Shown here: one piece after another, positions 26,053 through 35,084 of the stretch
How the letters are laid out: each line of letters starts with the position of its first letter
How positions within the stretch are numbered: the first letter of the stretch is position 1
NCBI GenBank assembly: GCA_946887075.1
Contig: CAMPKA010000001.1
Location: 186,001-250,000, forward strand
Direction: 5' to 3'
Length of the DNA stretch: 64,000 bases
Origin: an uncultured Salinimicrobium sp.
Lineage (GTDB): Bacteria > Bacteroidota > Bacteroidia > Flavobacteriales > Flavobacteriaceae
Translations under genes and position numbers: made by a program
The notes under the pieces: generated by a model
Database searches by the model: none
Told to the model about the DNA's origin: nothing
Seen by the model: only the letters and a program-made list of their open reading frames with translations

Positions 26053-27200
26053 AGTTTGCAAAGGATTCCTGCTGCATTCCGCAAGGTCTCCTCGGTTTTT
26101 GCGAAACAGAACCGGAGCTGGTTGTGATCAAGACCATCCTTGTTAAACACCGATACCGGAATGGCAGCTATTCCGTGTTCTTTGATTAACCGCTCTGCAA
26201 ATAACTCGTCGGGTTCAGAGGAAATCTCCCGGTAACTCAACAGCTGAAAATAAGTTCCTTTCGAGGGACTTCCCATGAACCGGCTTCCCTTGATCAATTC
26301 CAGAAAAAGATCTCTTTTCCTTTGATAGAATTCTGAAAGTTCAAGATAATGGGACGGTTCCTCGAGATATTGCGCAAAAGCCCGCTGCATGGGATGATTG
26401 ACACAGAAAACGTTGACTTCCATAACCTTCCAGATCTCCCGCATCAGGTAATCCGGGGCTACACAGTAGCCCATTTTCCAACCGGTGTTGTGGAAAGTTT
26501 TTCCAAAGGAGGCACATACAATAGCCCTGGAGGCCAGGCCCGGGAAGGCGGAAGCGCTATAATGGGTCTCCCTGTCGAAAGTAATATGCTCGTATACCTC
26601 ATCGCTCAGCAGCAGGATTTCCGTCCCTTGCAGCAGGGCTTCAAGGCTTAACATGTCAGACTTGCTGAAGAGGTTCCCACTCGGATTGTGGGGTGTGTTG
26701 ATAATGATCATACGGGTCTTACTGCTGATCTTATCCGCTACTTCATCCCAGTCTACCCGGTAGTCGCTGCCCTTCATCTGTACCCCGACAGGGATTCCCC
26801 CGTTAAGTTCGATCGCAGGTTCATAGCTATCGTACGCCGGTTTCAGGACGATGACTTCATCCCCTTTTTTGACAAAGGCTGTAATGGCAAGAAAAAGGGC
26901 CTGAGTGGCCCCGTTTGTAACGGTGACCTCAGTATCGCCGTTATAACTTCTTCCGTGGAGATTACGCACCTTTTTTACTATAGCATCCCTTAAAGGGGTG
27001 ATACCGGCAAGGGGTGCATATTGGTTGTATCCCTCTTTCATCGCCTGCCAGACCAGATTCTTGAGGTTTTCATCGGTCTGGAAGTTCGGATAACCCTGTG
27101 ATACATTGACGCCGTTGTACTTCGCCGCCATCCGCGAAATCTTGGTAAAGATACTTGTCTGGTGATCCGGTAGTTTAGAAGAAATATTGACTTCAGACAT
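26049..27200 (-). CDS. ybdL: methionine aminotransferase (class I/II PLP enzyme)
   Basis: 383 residues from MSEVNISSKLPDHQTSIFTKIS. PLP enzyme of the YbdL / kynurenine-aminotransferase-like group, which prefers methionine and uses ketomethiobutyrate in the salvage cycle. Motifs: NVSQGYPNF, TVTNGATQAL, NTPHNPSGNL, LLSDEVYEHI, and SFGKTFHNTGWKMGY with the PLP lysine in SFGK. The open frame extends 18 codons upstream but adds no family sequence. It lies just downstream of sdhB, after the terminator on the same strand, so it is probably expressed separately. Confidence 0.9.
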   Translation of the reverse strand: MSEVNISSKLPDHQTSIFTKISRMAAKYNGVNVSQGYPNFQTDENLKNLVWQAMKEGYNQYAPLAGITPLRDAIVKKVRNLHGRSYNGDTEVTVTNGATQALFLAITAFVKKGDEVIVLKPAYDSYEPAIELNGGIPVGVQMKGSDYRVDWDEVADKISSKTRMIIINTPHNPSGNLFSKSDMLSLEALLQGTEILLLSDEVYEHITFDRETHYSASAFPGLASRAIVCASFGKTFHNTGWKMGYCVAPDYLMREIWKVMEVNVFCVNHPMQRAFAQYLEEPSHYLELSEFYQRKRDLFLELIKGSRFMGSPSKGTYFQLLSYREISSEPDELFAERLIKEHGIAAIPVSVFNKDGLDHNQLRFCFAKTEETLRNAAGILCKL

Positions 27201-27219
27201 TGGTTTTTCTCTCAAGGTC

Positions 27220-27251
27220 GAAAAAAAAATCCGGACCACAATGATCCGGAT
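27220..27251 (-). terminator. terminator of the sdhCAB operon
   Basis: ATCCGGA at 27229-27235 pairs with TCCGGAT at 27245-27251 around a 9-nt loop. On the minus strand the hairpin is followed by nine T (27228-27220). It lies 22 bp past the sdhB stop. Confidence 0.85.
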
Positions 27252-27273
27252 CATTGGCCTTTCTCACATGCCT

Positions 27274-28017
27274 TTATTTGACCTTTGCCTTGAGGTATTC
27301 CCTGTTCATCCTGGCTATGTTTTCCAGTGATATTCCTTTTGGGCACTCTATTTCACAGGCTCCGGTGTTTGTACAACTCCCAAAACCTTCCTTATCCATT
27401 TGTTCAACCATCGCAATTACGCGCCGATCCGCCTCCACCTCTCCCTGTGGAAGAAGAGAAAACTGGCTGATTCTGGCAGAGGTAAAGAGCGCAGCGCTGG
27501 CATTTTTACATGCCGCGACGCAGGCTCCACAGGAAATACAGGTTGCCGCGTAGAAAGAGGCATCAGCATCTTCCTTTGGAATTGGAATGGAATTGGCATC
27601 CTGGGTATTTCCGGAGGTATTGACGGAGATATATCCCCCGGCCTGTTGGATCCTTTCAAAAGCACTTCGATCCACCACCAGGTCCTTGATTACCGGAAAA
27701 GCCCTGGCACGGAATGGTTCGATGGTGATCGTATCGCCGTCTTCGAACATTCTCATATGCAGCTGACAAGTAGTCACGCCCCTATCCGGACCATGCGGTT
27801 CTCCGTTGATCTGAAGGCTACAGGTACCGCATATGCCTTCACGGCAGTCATGATCAAATACCACCGGTTCCTCTCCCTTTTCGATCAGTTCCTGATTCAG
27901 GACATCCAGCATCTCCAGGAAGGACATATCGGGATCCACTCCTCCCAGCTGGTAGGTCTGAATGCCGCCTTTGCTTCTGGCATCTCTTTGACGCCATATT
28001 TTTAGTGTTAGCTTCAT
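27274..28017 (-). CDS. sdhB: succinate dehydrogenase / fumarate reductase iron-sulfur subunit
   Basis: Electron-transfer subunit of respiratory complex II, 247 residues from [10 protein letters not shown]. The 2Fe-2S ligands lie in [13 protein letters not shown] with a downstream Cys in GVTTC. The two further cluster motifs are [13 protein letters not shown] and [15 protein letters not shown]. The pattern fits the B-type enzyme of Bacteroidota, which passes electrons to menaquinone. It follows sdhA by about 66 bp and ends the operon before a strong terminator. The longer frame to 28071 lacks similarity. Confidence 0.95.
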   Translation of the reverse strand: MKLTLKIWRQRDARSKGGIQTYQLGGVDPDMSFLEMLDVLNQELIEKGEEPVVFDHDCREGICGTCSLQINGEPHGPDRGVTTCQLHMRMFEDGDTITIEPFRARAFPVIKDLVVDRSAFERIQQAGGYISVNTSGNTQDANSIPIPKEDADASFYAATCISCGACVAACKNASAALFTSARISQFSLLPQGEVEADRRVIAMVEQMDKEGFGSCTNTGACEIECPKGISLENIARMNREYLKAKVK

Positions 28018-28083
28018 CGTATTCCGTATTGCTTGGACGGCGCCTTCTTTTCCGAAACGCCTTTTCGGCAACAGATGCCGTTC

Positions 28084-30087
28084 CTATTTATAACTTCTGG
28101 TTTTGACCTCTATATATTCGTAATTAAGCTCCTCTTTGTGAAGAATTGCTTCCCTCGGATCCCCTGTGTATTCCCATGCAGCTACATACATGAAATTCTC
28201 GTCATCCCGAAGGGCTTCTCCTTCCTCTGTCTGGAATTCTTCCCGGAAATGACCTCCGCAGGACTCCTGGCGGTGAAGGGCATCCTTGGCAAAAAGTTCC
28301 GCCAGCTCAAGAAAATCCGCGACTCGCCCCGCCTTCTCAAGTTCAGGGTTCATCGAATCCAGGCTTCCCGGAATCTTCACCTCTTTCCAGAATGCCTCCC
28401 GGAGTTCCCGGATCTCTACAATTGCCTCCTGAAGCCCGGTGGCATTTCGTGACATGCCCACTTTGTCCCACATGATTTTCCCCAGGCGTCTGTGAAAATG
28501 GTCGACGGATTTGGTCCCCTTGATATTGATCAAAGTTTCCAGTTGCTCCCTGACCTTCTTTTCTGCCTCATCGAACTCAGGAGTATCTGTCGGAATCCTA
28601 CCGGTCCTGATATCACTGGAAAGGTAATCTCCCATGGTGTAGGGAAGGACAAAATAACCATCTGCGAGGCCCTGCATTAGTGCAGAAGCACCCAGTCGAT
28701 TCGCTCCGTGGTCGGAAAAATTAGCCTCTCCGGCTGCATATAGTCCCGGTATGGTGGTCTGCAGGTTGTAGTCCACCCATAATCCGCCCATTGTGTAGTG
28801 GACTGCCGGATAGATCTTCATCGGCAACTCGTAAGGATTCTCATCCACGATTTTTTCGTACATCTGAAAGAGGTTACCATATTTGGCTTCTACGGCAGCC
28901 TTCCCAAGTTCCCGAACTTGCTCTTCGGACGGATTTTCGATTTTCTGAACTGCAGCGGCCTCTTTCCCGTACCTCATAAAGGCACTGCTGAAGTCGAGGA
29001 AGACCGCTTCTCCCGTTTTGTTGACTCCGTATCCTGCGTCACATCGCTCTTTGGCTGCTCTCGAGGCTACATCCCTTGGCACCAGATTTCCGAATGCCGG
29101 ATATCTTCTTTCGAGATAATAATCTCGATCCTCCTCCGCAAGATCTGTAGGCTTTAGTTTGCCTTGCCGAATCTTCTCCGCGTCCTCCTTTTTTTTAGGT
29201 ACCCATATGCGTCCGTCGTTCCTGAGCGATTCAGACATCAGTGTCAATTTCGACTGGTGCTCTCCTGACACCGGGATACAGGTGGGGTGGATCTGCGTAA
29301 AACAGGGATTGGCAAAAAATGCCCCTTTCTTATGTACCTTCCACGAAGCTGTGACATTGCTGCCCATGGCATTGGTGGAGAGGTAAAAAACATTTCCATA
29401 TCCTCCTGAAGCTATTACGACAGCATGGGCACTATGGCGTTCTATTTCGCCGGTAACCAGGTCTCTAGCGATTATCCCACGGGCTTTTCCACCTACCAAG
29501 ACCACCTCCAGCATCTCATGTCTTGTGAAAGATTGGATCTTGCCACGATTGATCTGACGATTCATGGCCGAATAGCAACCGAGAAGTAACTGCTGACCAG
29601 TCTGGCCTTTGGCATAGAAGGTTCTGGAGACAAGCACTCCGCCGAAGGAACGGTTGTCAAGGAGGCCACCATATTCCCTGGCGAAGGGTACTCCCTGCGC
29701 CACGCACTGATCTATAATGTTACCGGAGACTTCTGCCAGTCTGTAGACATTTGCCTCCCGTGACCTGTAGTCCCCTCCTTTTACGGTATCGTAAAAAAGA
29801 CGGTAGTCAGAATCCCCGTCACCCTGGTAATTCTTAGAAGCATTGATGCCGCCCTGGGCAGCGATGGAATGGGCCCTTCTGGGAGAATCCTGATAACAGA
29901 AGGTTTTTACATTGTATCCGAGTTCGGCAAGAGTTGCTGCAGCGCTCCCTCCCGCAAGACCGGTACCCACGACGATAATGTCGATATTTCGCTTGTTTGC
30001 CGGATTGACAAGGTTGATGGTGTTCTTGTGTCTGTTCCATTTTTCCTCCAGGGCTCCCTGCGGCACTTTAGAATCAAGTATTCCCAT
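28084..30087 (-). CDS. sdhA: succinate dehydrogenase / fumarate reductase flavoprotein subunit
   Basis: Catalytic FAD subunit of complex II, 667 residues. The dinucleotide-binding loop is [19 protein letters not shown] near 38-56. The covalent-FAD His lies in [17 protein letters not shown]. Substrate-site segments are [34 protein letters not shown] and the [21 protein letters not shown] run. It starts 3 bp after sdhC ends. It oxidises succinate on the cytoplasmic side of the membrane. Confidence 0.97.
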   Translation of the reverse strand: MGILDSKVPQGALEEKWNRHKNTINLVNPANKRNIDIIVVGTGLAGGSAAATLAELGYNVKTFCYQDSPRRAHSIAAQGGINASKNYQGDGDSDYRLFYDTVKGGDYRSREANVYRLAEVSGNIIDQCVAQGVPFAREYGGLLDNRSFGGVLVSRTFYAKGQTGQQLLLGCYSAMNRQINRGKIQSFTRHEMLEVVLVGGKARGIIARDLVTGEIERHSAHAVVIASGGYGNVFYLSTNAMGSNVTASWKVHKKGAFFANPCFTQIHPTCIPVSGEHQSKLTLMSESLRNDGRIWVPKKKEDAEKIRQGKLKPTDLAEEDRDYYLERRYPAFGNLVPRDVASRAAKERCDAGYGVNKTGEAVFLDFSSAFMRYGKEAAAVQKIENPSEEQVRELGKAAVEAKYGNLFQMYEKIVDENPYELPMKIYPAVHYTMGGLWVDYNLQTTIPGLYAAGEANFSDHGANRLGASALMQGLADGYFVLPYTMGDYLSSDIRTGRIPTDTPEFDEAEKKVREQLETLINIKGTKSVDHFHRRLGKIMWDKVGMSRNATGLQEAIVEIRELREAFWKEVKIPGSLDSMNPELEKAGRVADFLELAELFAKDALHRQESCGGHFREEFQTEEGEALRDDENFMYVAAWEYTGDPREAILHKEELNYEYIEVKTRSYK

Positions 30088-30090
30088 AGC

Positions 30091-30804
30091 TTAAATTTTA
30101 TCCAGTACGAAATAGATGTAAAATGGTATAATAGCAAAGAGGAGCGGAATGATAATCGCAAAGGCCACTCCCAATTTCCGGATCAATCCGTTATACCGGG
30201 GATGGTTGATCCCCAAGGATTGAAATCCACTTCCAAAGCCATGGTAAAGGTGCAGTGCGATGGCAATCATCGAAAGCAGATAAACAAATGCCCAGATAAG
30301 TCCCATTTCCGCATCCTGAAAAGTCCTCACTGTCAGCGTATACAGATCCTTGACCTCTTTCCCGCTCTCCGTTACATAAACGGTTTGATCAAGACCTCCG
30401 AATTTCATCTCTCCCCAGAAGTGAATAAGGTGAATGACAATGAAGACCAGGATTATAGTTCCCAACACTCCCATATTCCGGGAAGGCCATTTTGTATTGG
30501 TTGAAGGTTTAAAAGACACGTATCCCTTAGGCCTTGCTCTACGATTCGACACGGTGAGCATGATCCCATCGATCACATGGAAGAGAACACTGGCGAAGGT
30601 CAGGATCGAAAGCACATTTACTACCGGATTGGTGGTCATAAAAAGAGCATATTCATTAAACTGATCTCTTGCTCCCTCTCCTGAAGCCAGAAGTTGTAAG
30701 TTGCCAGCCAGGTGCCCGACCAGGAACAGGCACAGGAACAGTCCGGTAAAAGCCATCCAGTATTTCTTGACAAGCGATGACTTGATAAGCGCGGATTTTG
30801 CCAT
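30091..30804 (-). CDS. sdhC: succinate dehydrogenase cytochrome b subunit
   Basis: Membrane anchor of B-type complex II, 237 residues with five predicted membrane helices and a fused single-chain architecture carrying the haem ligands. Landmarks: KKYWMAFTGLFLCLFLVGHLAGNL near 12-35, LFHVIDGIML, and LHLYHGFGSGFQSLG near 195-210, whose His residues are typical haem or quinone-site ligands. It is the first gene of the sdhCAB operon. I start at MAKSALIKSS (30804), because an upstream Met at 30837 lies within the predicted promoter. Confidence 0.95.
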   Translation of the reverse strand: MAKSALIKSSLVKKYWMAFTGLFLCLFLVGHLAGNLQLLASGEGARDQFNEYALFMTTNPVVNVLSILTFASVLFHVIDGIMLTVSNRRARPKGYVSFKPSTNTKWPSRNMGVLGTIILVFIVIHLIHFWGEMKFGGLDQTVYVTESGKEVKDLYTLTVRTFQDAEMGLIWAFVYLLSMIAIALHLYHGFGSGFQSLGINHPRYNGLIRKLGVAFAIIIPLLFAIIPFYIYFVLDKI

Positions 30805-30834
30805 AAAAAATTCGTGATTATTGATATAGTGAAA

Positions 30835-30865
30835 CAAAAATACGGCCTTTCAAATCATTAACAAA
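30835..30865 (-). promoter_or_regulatory. promoter of the sdhCAB operon
   Basis: On the minus strand TTTG (30865-30862) is followed by a 19-bp spacer and TATTTTTG (30842-30835). This is an exact match to the Bacteroidota -33/-7 consensus TTTG-N19-TAnnTTTG. The sdhC start codon lies 30 bp beyond, so the leader is short. Confidence 0.85.
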
Positions 30866-30950
30866 CTTTTGTACTTCCCCCCTTTGTTATTTAGAACCTT
30901 TTTAAAGAACGCAATTCTCAAGGGAGCGATTCAGGAAATCATCCGAAAGC

Positions 30951-30981
30951 TTCGCCTGCCCTTTTTAATTTGGTAATTTTG
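30951..30981 (+). promoter_or_regulatory. candidate promoter of pepP
   Basis: TAATTTTG at 30974-30981 matches TAnnTTTG. TTCG at 30951-30954 is a three-of-four -33 element at the ideal 19-bp spacing. The start codon is 22 bp downstream. Confidence 0.6.
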
Positions 30982-31003
30982 TGGGAACACAAAAAATCTG
31001 TAC

Positions 31004-32296
31004 ATGAAATACGATCCCATAAACCCTGAACTCTTCATTAAAAACCGAAAGAATTTCAGTTCTGAACTGGCACCAAAAAGCCTTGCGGTTTTCAACTCGA
31101 ATGACATCTATCCTATCGGAGCCGACAGCACAATGCCGTTTCAGCAGGCGCGGGACCTGTTTTATCTCAGCGGTGTAGACCAGGACAAGAGCATCCTTGT
31201 GCTCTTTCCCGATGCTCCCTCAGAAAAACACCGGGAGATGCTTTTTGTCACCGAGACTAACGATCATATCGCGGTGTGGGAAGGAGAAAAACTTACCAAG
31301 GAAAAGGCTAGCGAAGTCTCCGGAATTCCAAACATTTATTGGCTCCAGGATTTTGAGAAGGTTTTCTTTGAAGTAATGACCCAGTGTGATACCGTATACT
31401 TCAATACCAATGAGCACTACCGTGCCAACGTGGAGACAGAAACCAGGGAAGACAGGTTCATAAAATGGTGCAAACGGAGATTTCCAGCTCACCGGGTGGC
31501 AAAGAGCAATCCGATCCTGCAGCGTCTCCGATCTGTCAAAGATCCCATTGAGCTCGACCTGATGCAGAAGGCTTGCAATATCACCGAAAAAGCCTTTCGG
31601 CGGGTGCTGGGGTTTGTAAAACCAGGCGTGTGGGAATTTGAGATCGAGGCAGAGTACTGGCATGAAATGATCCGTAACCGGTCAAAAGGATTCGCCTATA
31701 CCCCCATTATCGCCAGTGGGAAGAATGCCAACGTGTTGCATTATATAGAGAACAATCAGCAATGCAGGGAAGGGGAACTGATCTTGTTGGACACAGGAGC
31801 CGAATATGCCAATTATGCCAGCGACCTTTCCAGGACGATACCAGTTAGCGGGAGATACTCCAAGAGACAAAAAGAGGTTTATAACGCGGTAAACCGGGTA
31901 AAAAACGAAGCAACCAAAATGCTGCTTCCAGGAACGATGTGGGCGGAGTACCATGTGGAAGTGGGAAAACTGATGACTTCAGAGCTACTTGGATTGGGTC
32001 TTCTGGATAAGGCAGATGTACAGAACGAGGACCCGGAATGGCCGGCCTATAAGAAATTTTTTATGCATGGCACCTCTCATAATATCGGATTGGACACGCA
32101 CGATTACGGCTTGCTCCATGAACCTATGAAACCCAATATGGTATTTACCGTAGAACCCGGAATTTACATTCCGGATGAAGGATTCGGAATTCGCCTGGAG
32201 GATGATTTGGTCATTCAGGAAAATGGGGAGCCTTTTAACCTGATGCGGAACATTCCTATTGAAGCTGAAGAGATCGAGGATCTGATGAACTCATGA
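31004..32296 (+). CDS. pepP: Xaa-Pro aminopeptidase (M24B)
   Basis: Cytoplasmic metallopeptidase releasing an N-terminal residue next to proline, 430 residues, normal length. The N-terminal aminopeptidase-P domain (about 5-140) contains QQARDLFYLSGVDQ. The pita-bread catalytic domain carries the dimetal ligands in LLDTGAEYANYASDLSRT (two Asp), GTSHNIGLDTHD (His), FTVEPGIYIP (Glu) and GIRLEDDLVI (Glu). The next gene starts 1 bp after its stop, so an alpha/beta hydrolase is co-transcribed. Confidence 0.95.
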   Translation: MKYDPINPELFIKNRKNFSSELAPKSLAVFNSNDIYPIGADSTMPFQQARDLFYLSGVDQDKSILVLFPDAPSEKHREMLFVTETNDHIAVWEGEKLTKEKASEVSGIPNIYWLQDFEKVFFEVMTQCDTVYFNTNEHYRANVETETREDRFIKWCKRRFPAHRVAKSNPILQRLRSVKDPIELDLMQKACNITEKAFRRVLGFVKPGVWEFEIEAEYWHEMIRNRSKGFAYTPIIASGKNANVLHYIENNQQCREGELILLDTGAEYANYASDLSRTIPVSGRYSKRQKEVYNAVNRVKNEATKMLLPGTMWAEYHVEVGKLMTSELLGLGLLDKADVQNEDPEWPAYKKFFMHGTSHNIGLDTHDYGLLHEPMKPNMVFTVEPGIYIPDEGFGIRLEDDLVIQENGEPFNLMRNIPIEAEEIEDLMNS

Positions 32297-32297
32297 A

Positions 32298-33074
32298 ATG
32301 GAACAGGTCCTGTACAAAGGCATCCAGGTTAATGTTGGCCGATATGGTGAGGGACATACCCTTGTCCTGTTGCACGGGTTCCTGGAGTCCTCCTCCATCT
32401 GGAACCCTTTTATAGACCAGCTGTCGCAATTTCGACAAGTGATCGTTCCGGACCTTCCCGGGCACGGGAAAACGGCATGTTTTGCAGAAGTACACACCAT
32501 GGAAGAGATGGCCGGGATGGTCAATGCCATACTGGAAAAATGGGATGTCCAGAAATGCGAAATCATCGGACATTCGATGGGTGGATATGTATCCCTGGCA
32601 TTTCTGGAGCTTTTCCCCAGCAAAGTAACATCCCTGACCCTTCTGAATTCGACTCCTCTTCCGGATAACGCAGAAAAACGATCGGTCAGGGAGCGATCGG
32701 TCGAACTGGTGAGGCAGAATAAAGAAGCTTACGTGCGCATGGCAATCTCGAACCTCTTCTCTCCCAGGAACCGCGTAAGGTATTCTTCAGAGGGGGCCAT
32801 GCTGGTCCAGGAGGCCTTAAAATTTCCGATGGAAGGCATAACGGCGGCTATAGAGGGTATGAAAATTCGTACAAATAGAAAACCGGTGCTACAGCGCTTC
32901 CGGGGAGACAAAATGCTGCTTGCGGGCAGGGAGGATTCTCTGATCCCATTCCTTACCATCAAAGAGATCGCCCGGGATACTGGATGCGAATTTCACGGAC
33001 TTTCTGGAGGGCACCTTTCCTATATTGAAGCCAAAGACGAAATAACAAATTTGTGTATTTCGTCGAAAAAATGA
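32298..33074 (+). CDS. alpha/beta hydrolase
   Basis: 258 residues with a complete alpha/beta-hydrolase frame: oxyanion-region LLHGFLESSSIW near 25, PDLPGHGKT, nucleophile elbow IGHSMGGYVSLAF (Ser near 95), acid region LLAGREDSLIPF, and His in LSGGHLSYIEA. The closest well-known relatives by eye are the MenH/BioH type, but the reaction cannot be assigned. It directly follows pepP (1-bp gap), so it is made with an aminopeptidase. Met1 at 32298 gives a compact start. Confidence 0.85.
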   Translation: MEQVLYKGIQVNVGRYGEGHTLVLLHGFLESSSIWNPFIDQLSQFRQVIVPDLPGHGKTACFAEVHTMEEMAGMVNAILEKWDVQKCEIIGHSMGGYVSLAFLELFPSKVTSLTLLNSTPLPDNAEKRSVRERSVELVRQNKEAYVRMAISNLFSPRNRVRYSSEGAMLVQEALKFPMEGITAAIEGMKIRTNRKPVLQRFRGDKMLLAGREDSLIPFLTIKEIARDTGCEFHGLSGGHLSYIEAKDEITNLCISSKK

Positions 33075-33143
33075 TTACTTTTGGCGATATTTAAGATTAT
33101 TTTAATAATTTTAATTTTGTTAACCCATTAAGGCTTCATTCTT

Positions 33144-33401
33144 ATGGAAACAAAAAAGACGTTTTCGCTGCTCTCTCCCCGGACCTGGCTCTGCGCTCTG
33201 GTGGACCATCGCCTGTATGTTTCACGGGATATCACTAATCACATCAGAGAGTACAGATGCTCAAGGTGTGGTGAAGAGATGACAGACACTGCCCAGGGAT
33301 TCCTTGCCCGGCTCACCCCGAAGTTCAGGGAAACAAATGCCTTCCTGGCCAAGATTCACCAGAGAAGGTGTGAGAGGAAGGTGTTTTCCAATGCCTCCTA
33401 A
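33144..33401 (+). CDS. small protein with a possible CCHC zinc site
   Basis: 85 residues, basic, not matched to a family with confidence. Cys39-x2-Cys42 in YRCSRCGEEM and His72-x3-Cys76 in KIHQRRCERK could form one zinc site. LSPRTWLCALVDHRLYVSRDITNHIREY precedes it. Composition and length suggest a cytosolic accessory or regulatory protein. It lies alone after the hydrolase gene and overlaps the converging thiL stop by 4 bp. ATG at 33144 has an A-rich leader, typical of the phylum. Confidence 0.7.
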   Translation: METKKTFSLLSPRTWLCALVDHRLYVSRDITNHIREYRCSRCGEEMTDTAQGFLARLTPKFRETNAFLAKIHQRRCERKVFSNAS

Positions 33402-34450
33402 CTCCTCTCCTCCATCGCATTCCAGCCCCGAGCGATAAGTTCGATTTTCTGACCTCCACGGGTAATCAGATGCATCCCTTCCTGTGGTTCAGTCATGTGG
33501 CCGATCACACTGAGGTTGGGATTGCCCTTGATCTTGTCATAATCTTCCTGGGCAACAGTAAACAGGAGTTCGTAATCTTCCCCTCCGCTGAGAGCGATTG
33601 TTGTGCTGTCGATATCGAACTCCTCACACACGGAAATCACCGCAGGATCCAGGGGGATCTTTTCCTCATACAGGTTGACTCCTGTCCCCGAATTTTTGCA
33701 GAGATGAATAGTCTCCGAGGACAAACCGTCACTGATGTCTATCATAGAAGTCGGTTTAATGTCCAGAGCTTTTAGCAGGGGTGGTATGTCCTTTCTGGCC
33801 TCGGGTTTCAGCTGTCGCTCCACCAGGTAAGAATACGGCTCGAGGTCGGGTTGGGATTGTGGATTCACCTTAAATACCTCCTTCTCCCGTTCCAGGACCC
33901 GAAGACCCATGTAAGCTGCTCCGAGGTCGCCGGTGACCACCAGAAGGTCTCCCGGACGCGCCCCGCTTCGGTACACCACTTCCTCCTCAGCTACTGCCCC
34001 AAGCGCTGTAATGCTGATCAGCATTCCTGAGCTCGAGGAAGAGGTATCACCTCCCACAACATCCACTTTATATAAACTGGCCGCGGTACGGATCCCTTCG
34101 TACAATTCTTCCAAGGCCTCCAGAGGAAATCGGTTGGAAACTGCGACGGAAACCGTGATCTGTCGAGGCTCTGCATTCATCGCATAAAGATCAGAGAGAT
34201 TGACCATTACCGATTTATAACCCAGATGCTTGAGGGGCATATAGCTCAGATCGAAATGCACCCCCTCTATAAGCATATCCGTCGTGACGGCCACGCGATC
34301 CTTTCCAAAATCTAGTATGGCAGCATCATCCCCGATACCCCTGATGGTCTTCCCTTCAGTGATGCCGAATTTTGAGGTAAGATGATGGATCAACCCGAAT
34401 TCTCCCATAGCTGAAAGGTCTGTCCTGTTTTCACGACTGTTCTCAAACAT
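33398..34450 (-). CDS. thiL: thiamine-phosphate kinase
   Basis: Phosphorylates thiamine monophosphate to the active diphosphate, 350 residues. Family motifs: RGIGDDAAILDFG near 37, TTDMLIEGVHFDL, the metal-binding segment GYKSVMVNLSDLYAMNA, VVGGDTSSSS, SMIDISDGLSSE and LSGGEDYELLFT. The frame is open 39 codons further upstream, but that part has no family likeness; MFENSRENRTDLSAMGEFGLI at 34450 is the natural start. It is divergent from the suf operon. No other thi genes are in the window. Confidence 0.95.
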   Translation of the reverse strand: MFENSRENRTDLSAMGEFGLIHHLTSKFGITEGKTIRGIGDDAAILDFGKDRVAVTTDMLIEGVHFDLSYMPLKHLGYKSVMVNLSDLYAMNAEPRQITVSVAVSNRFPLEALEELYEGIRTAASLYKVDVVGGDTSSSSSGMLISITALGAVAEEEVVYRSGARPGDLLVVTGDLGAAYMGLRVLEREKEVFKVNPQSQPDLEPYSYLVERQLKPEARKDIPPLLKALDIKPTSMIDISDGLSSETIHLCKNSGTGVNLYEEKIPLDPAVISVCEEFDIDSTTIALSGGEDYELLFTVAQEDYDKIKGNPNLSVIGHMTEPQEGMHLITRGGQKIELIARGWNAMEERS

Positions 34451-34640
34451 CTTTAGCGGTTTTGATTTCTGCAAAAGTAAGGCATAAGATCCTGAAAACA
34501 GCTCCGGATGCTTATGATCTGGACCGTTCGCCTTGCGGGATTGACTTTCTTGCTTTTCCTGCAGCAAGTGGAGGCCGAAAAAGGTAGGATTTCCTATAGC
34601 AGTGGCTGATGACCCGATTCGGTTTTCTGATGGATTTTGC

Positions 34641-34672
34641 TATGGTTAAACCCTTTGATTGTATTATCTTTG
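34641..34672 (+). promoter_or_regulatory. candidate promoter of the suf operon
   Basis: TATCTTTG at 34665-34672 matches the -7 consensus. TATG at 34641-34644 is a three-of-four -33 element with a 20-bp spacer, the same arrangement as proposed for panC. The start codon of the first gene is 29 bp downstream. I see no obvious IscR- or Fur-type palindrome. Confidence 0.55.
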
Positions 34673-34701
34673 CCCTAATTTAGAATTAATCTTTATAAGC
34701 T

Positions 34702-35031
34702 ATGATCAAGGTCAGCGAAAGCGCCAAAAAAAGGATCACTGCGCTCATGCAGGAGGATGGTTTCGATGCTGGGCGTGACTTCGTTAGAGTAGGAGTCAAA
34801 AGTGGTGGTTGCTCCGGTCTCTCCTATGAACTCAGGTTTGATCAGAAACAAGAGGAAGGGGATAGGCTGATCGAGGACAATGAAATCAAAATCGTTGTCG
34901 ATAAAAAGAGTGTCCTGTATCTTGCGGGAACCATCCTGGAATACTCAGGGGGCCTTAACGGAAAAGGCTTTGTTTTTAATAATCCCAATGCCCAGAGGAC
35001 CTGTGGTTGCGGAGAATCATTCTCCCTTTAG
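34702..35031 (+). CDS. sufA: A-type iron-sulfur carrier (HesB/IscA/SufA family)
   Basis: 109-residue A-type carrier that receives Fe-S clusters from SufBCD and hands them to targets. The three family cysteines are visible: one in VKSGGCSGLSYEL near 37 and the pair in QRTCGCGESFSL at the C-terminus. It is the first gene of the suf operon, with sufB about 50 bp downstream. Calling it SufA rather than IscA rests on the operon context. Confidence 0.92.
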   Translation: MIKVSESAKKRITALMQEDGFDAGRDFVRVGVKSGGCSGLSYELRFDQKQEEGDRLIEDNEIKIVVDKKSVLYLAGTILEYSGGLNGKGFVFNNPNAQRTCGCGESFSL

Positions 35032-35084
35032 ACTCCTGGTGAGGACCAGGTCCAGTGTCGTGGGAAAATAAATCAGATGAACAG

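Noticed and set aside
28033..28452. Plus-strand frame over sdhA
   Set aside because: Antisense to the well-identified sdhA gene; no start context or family likeness.
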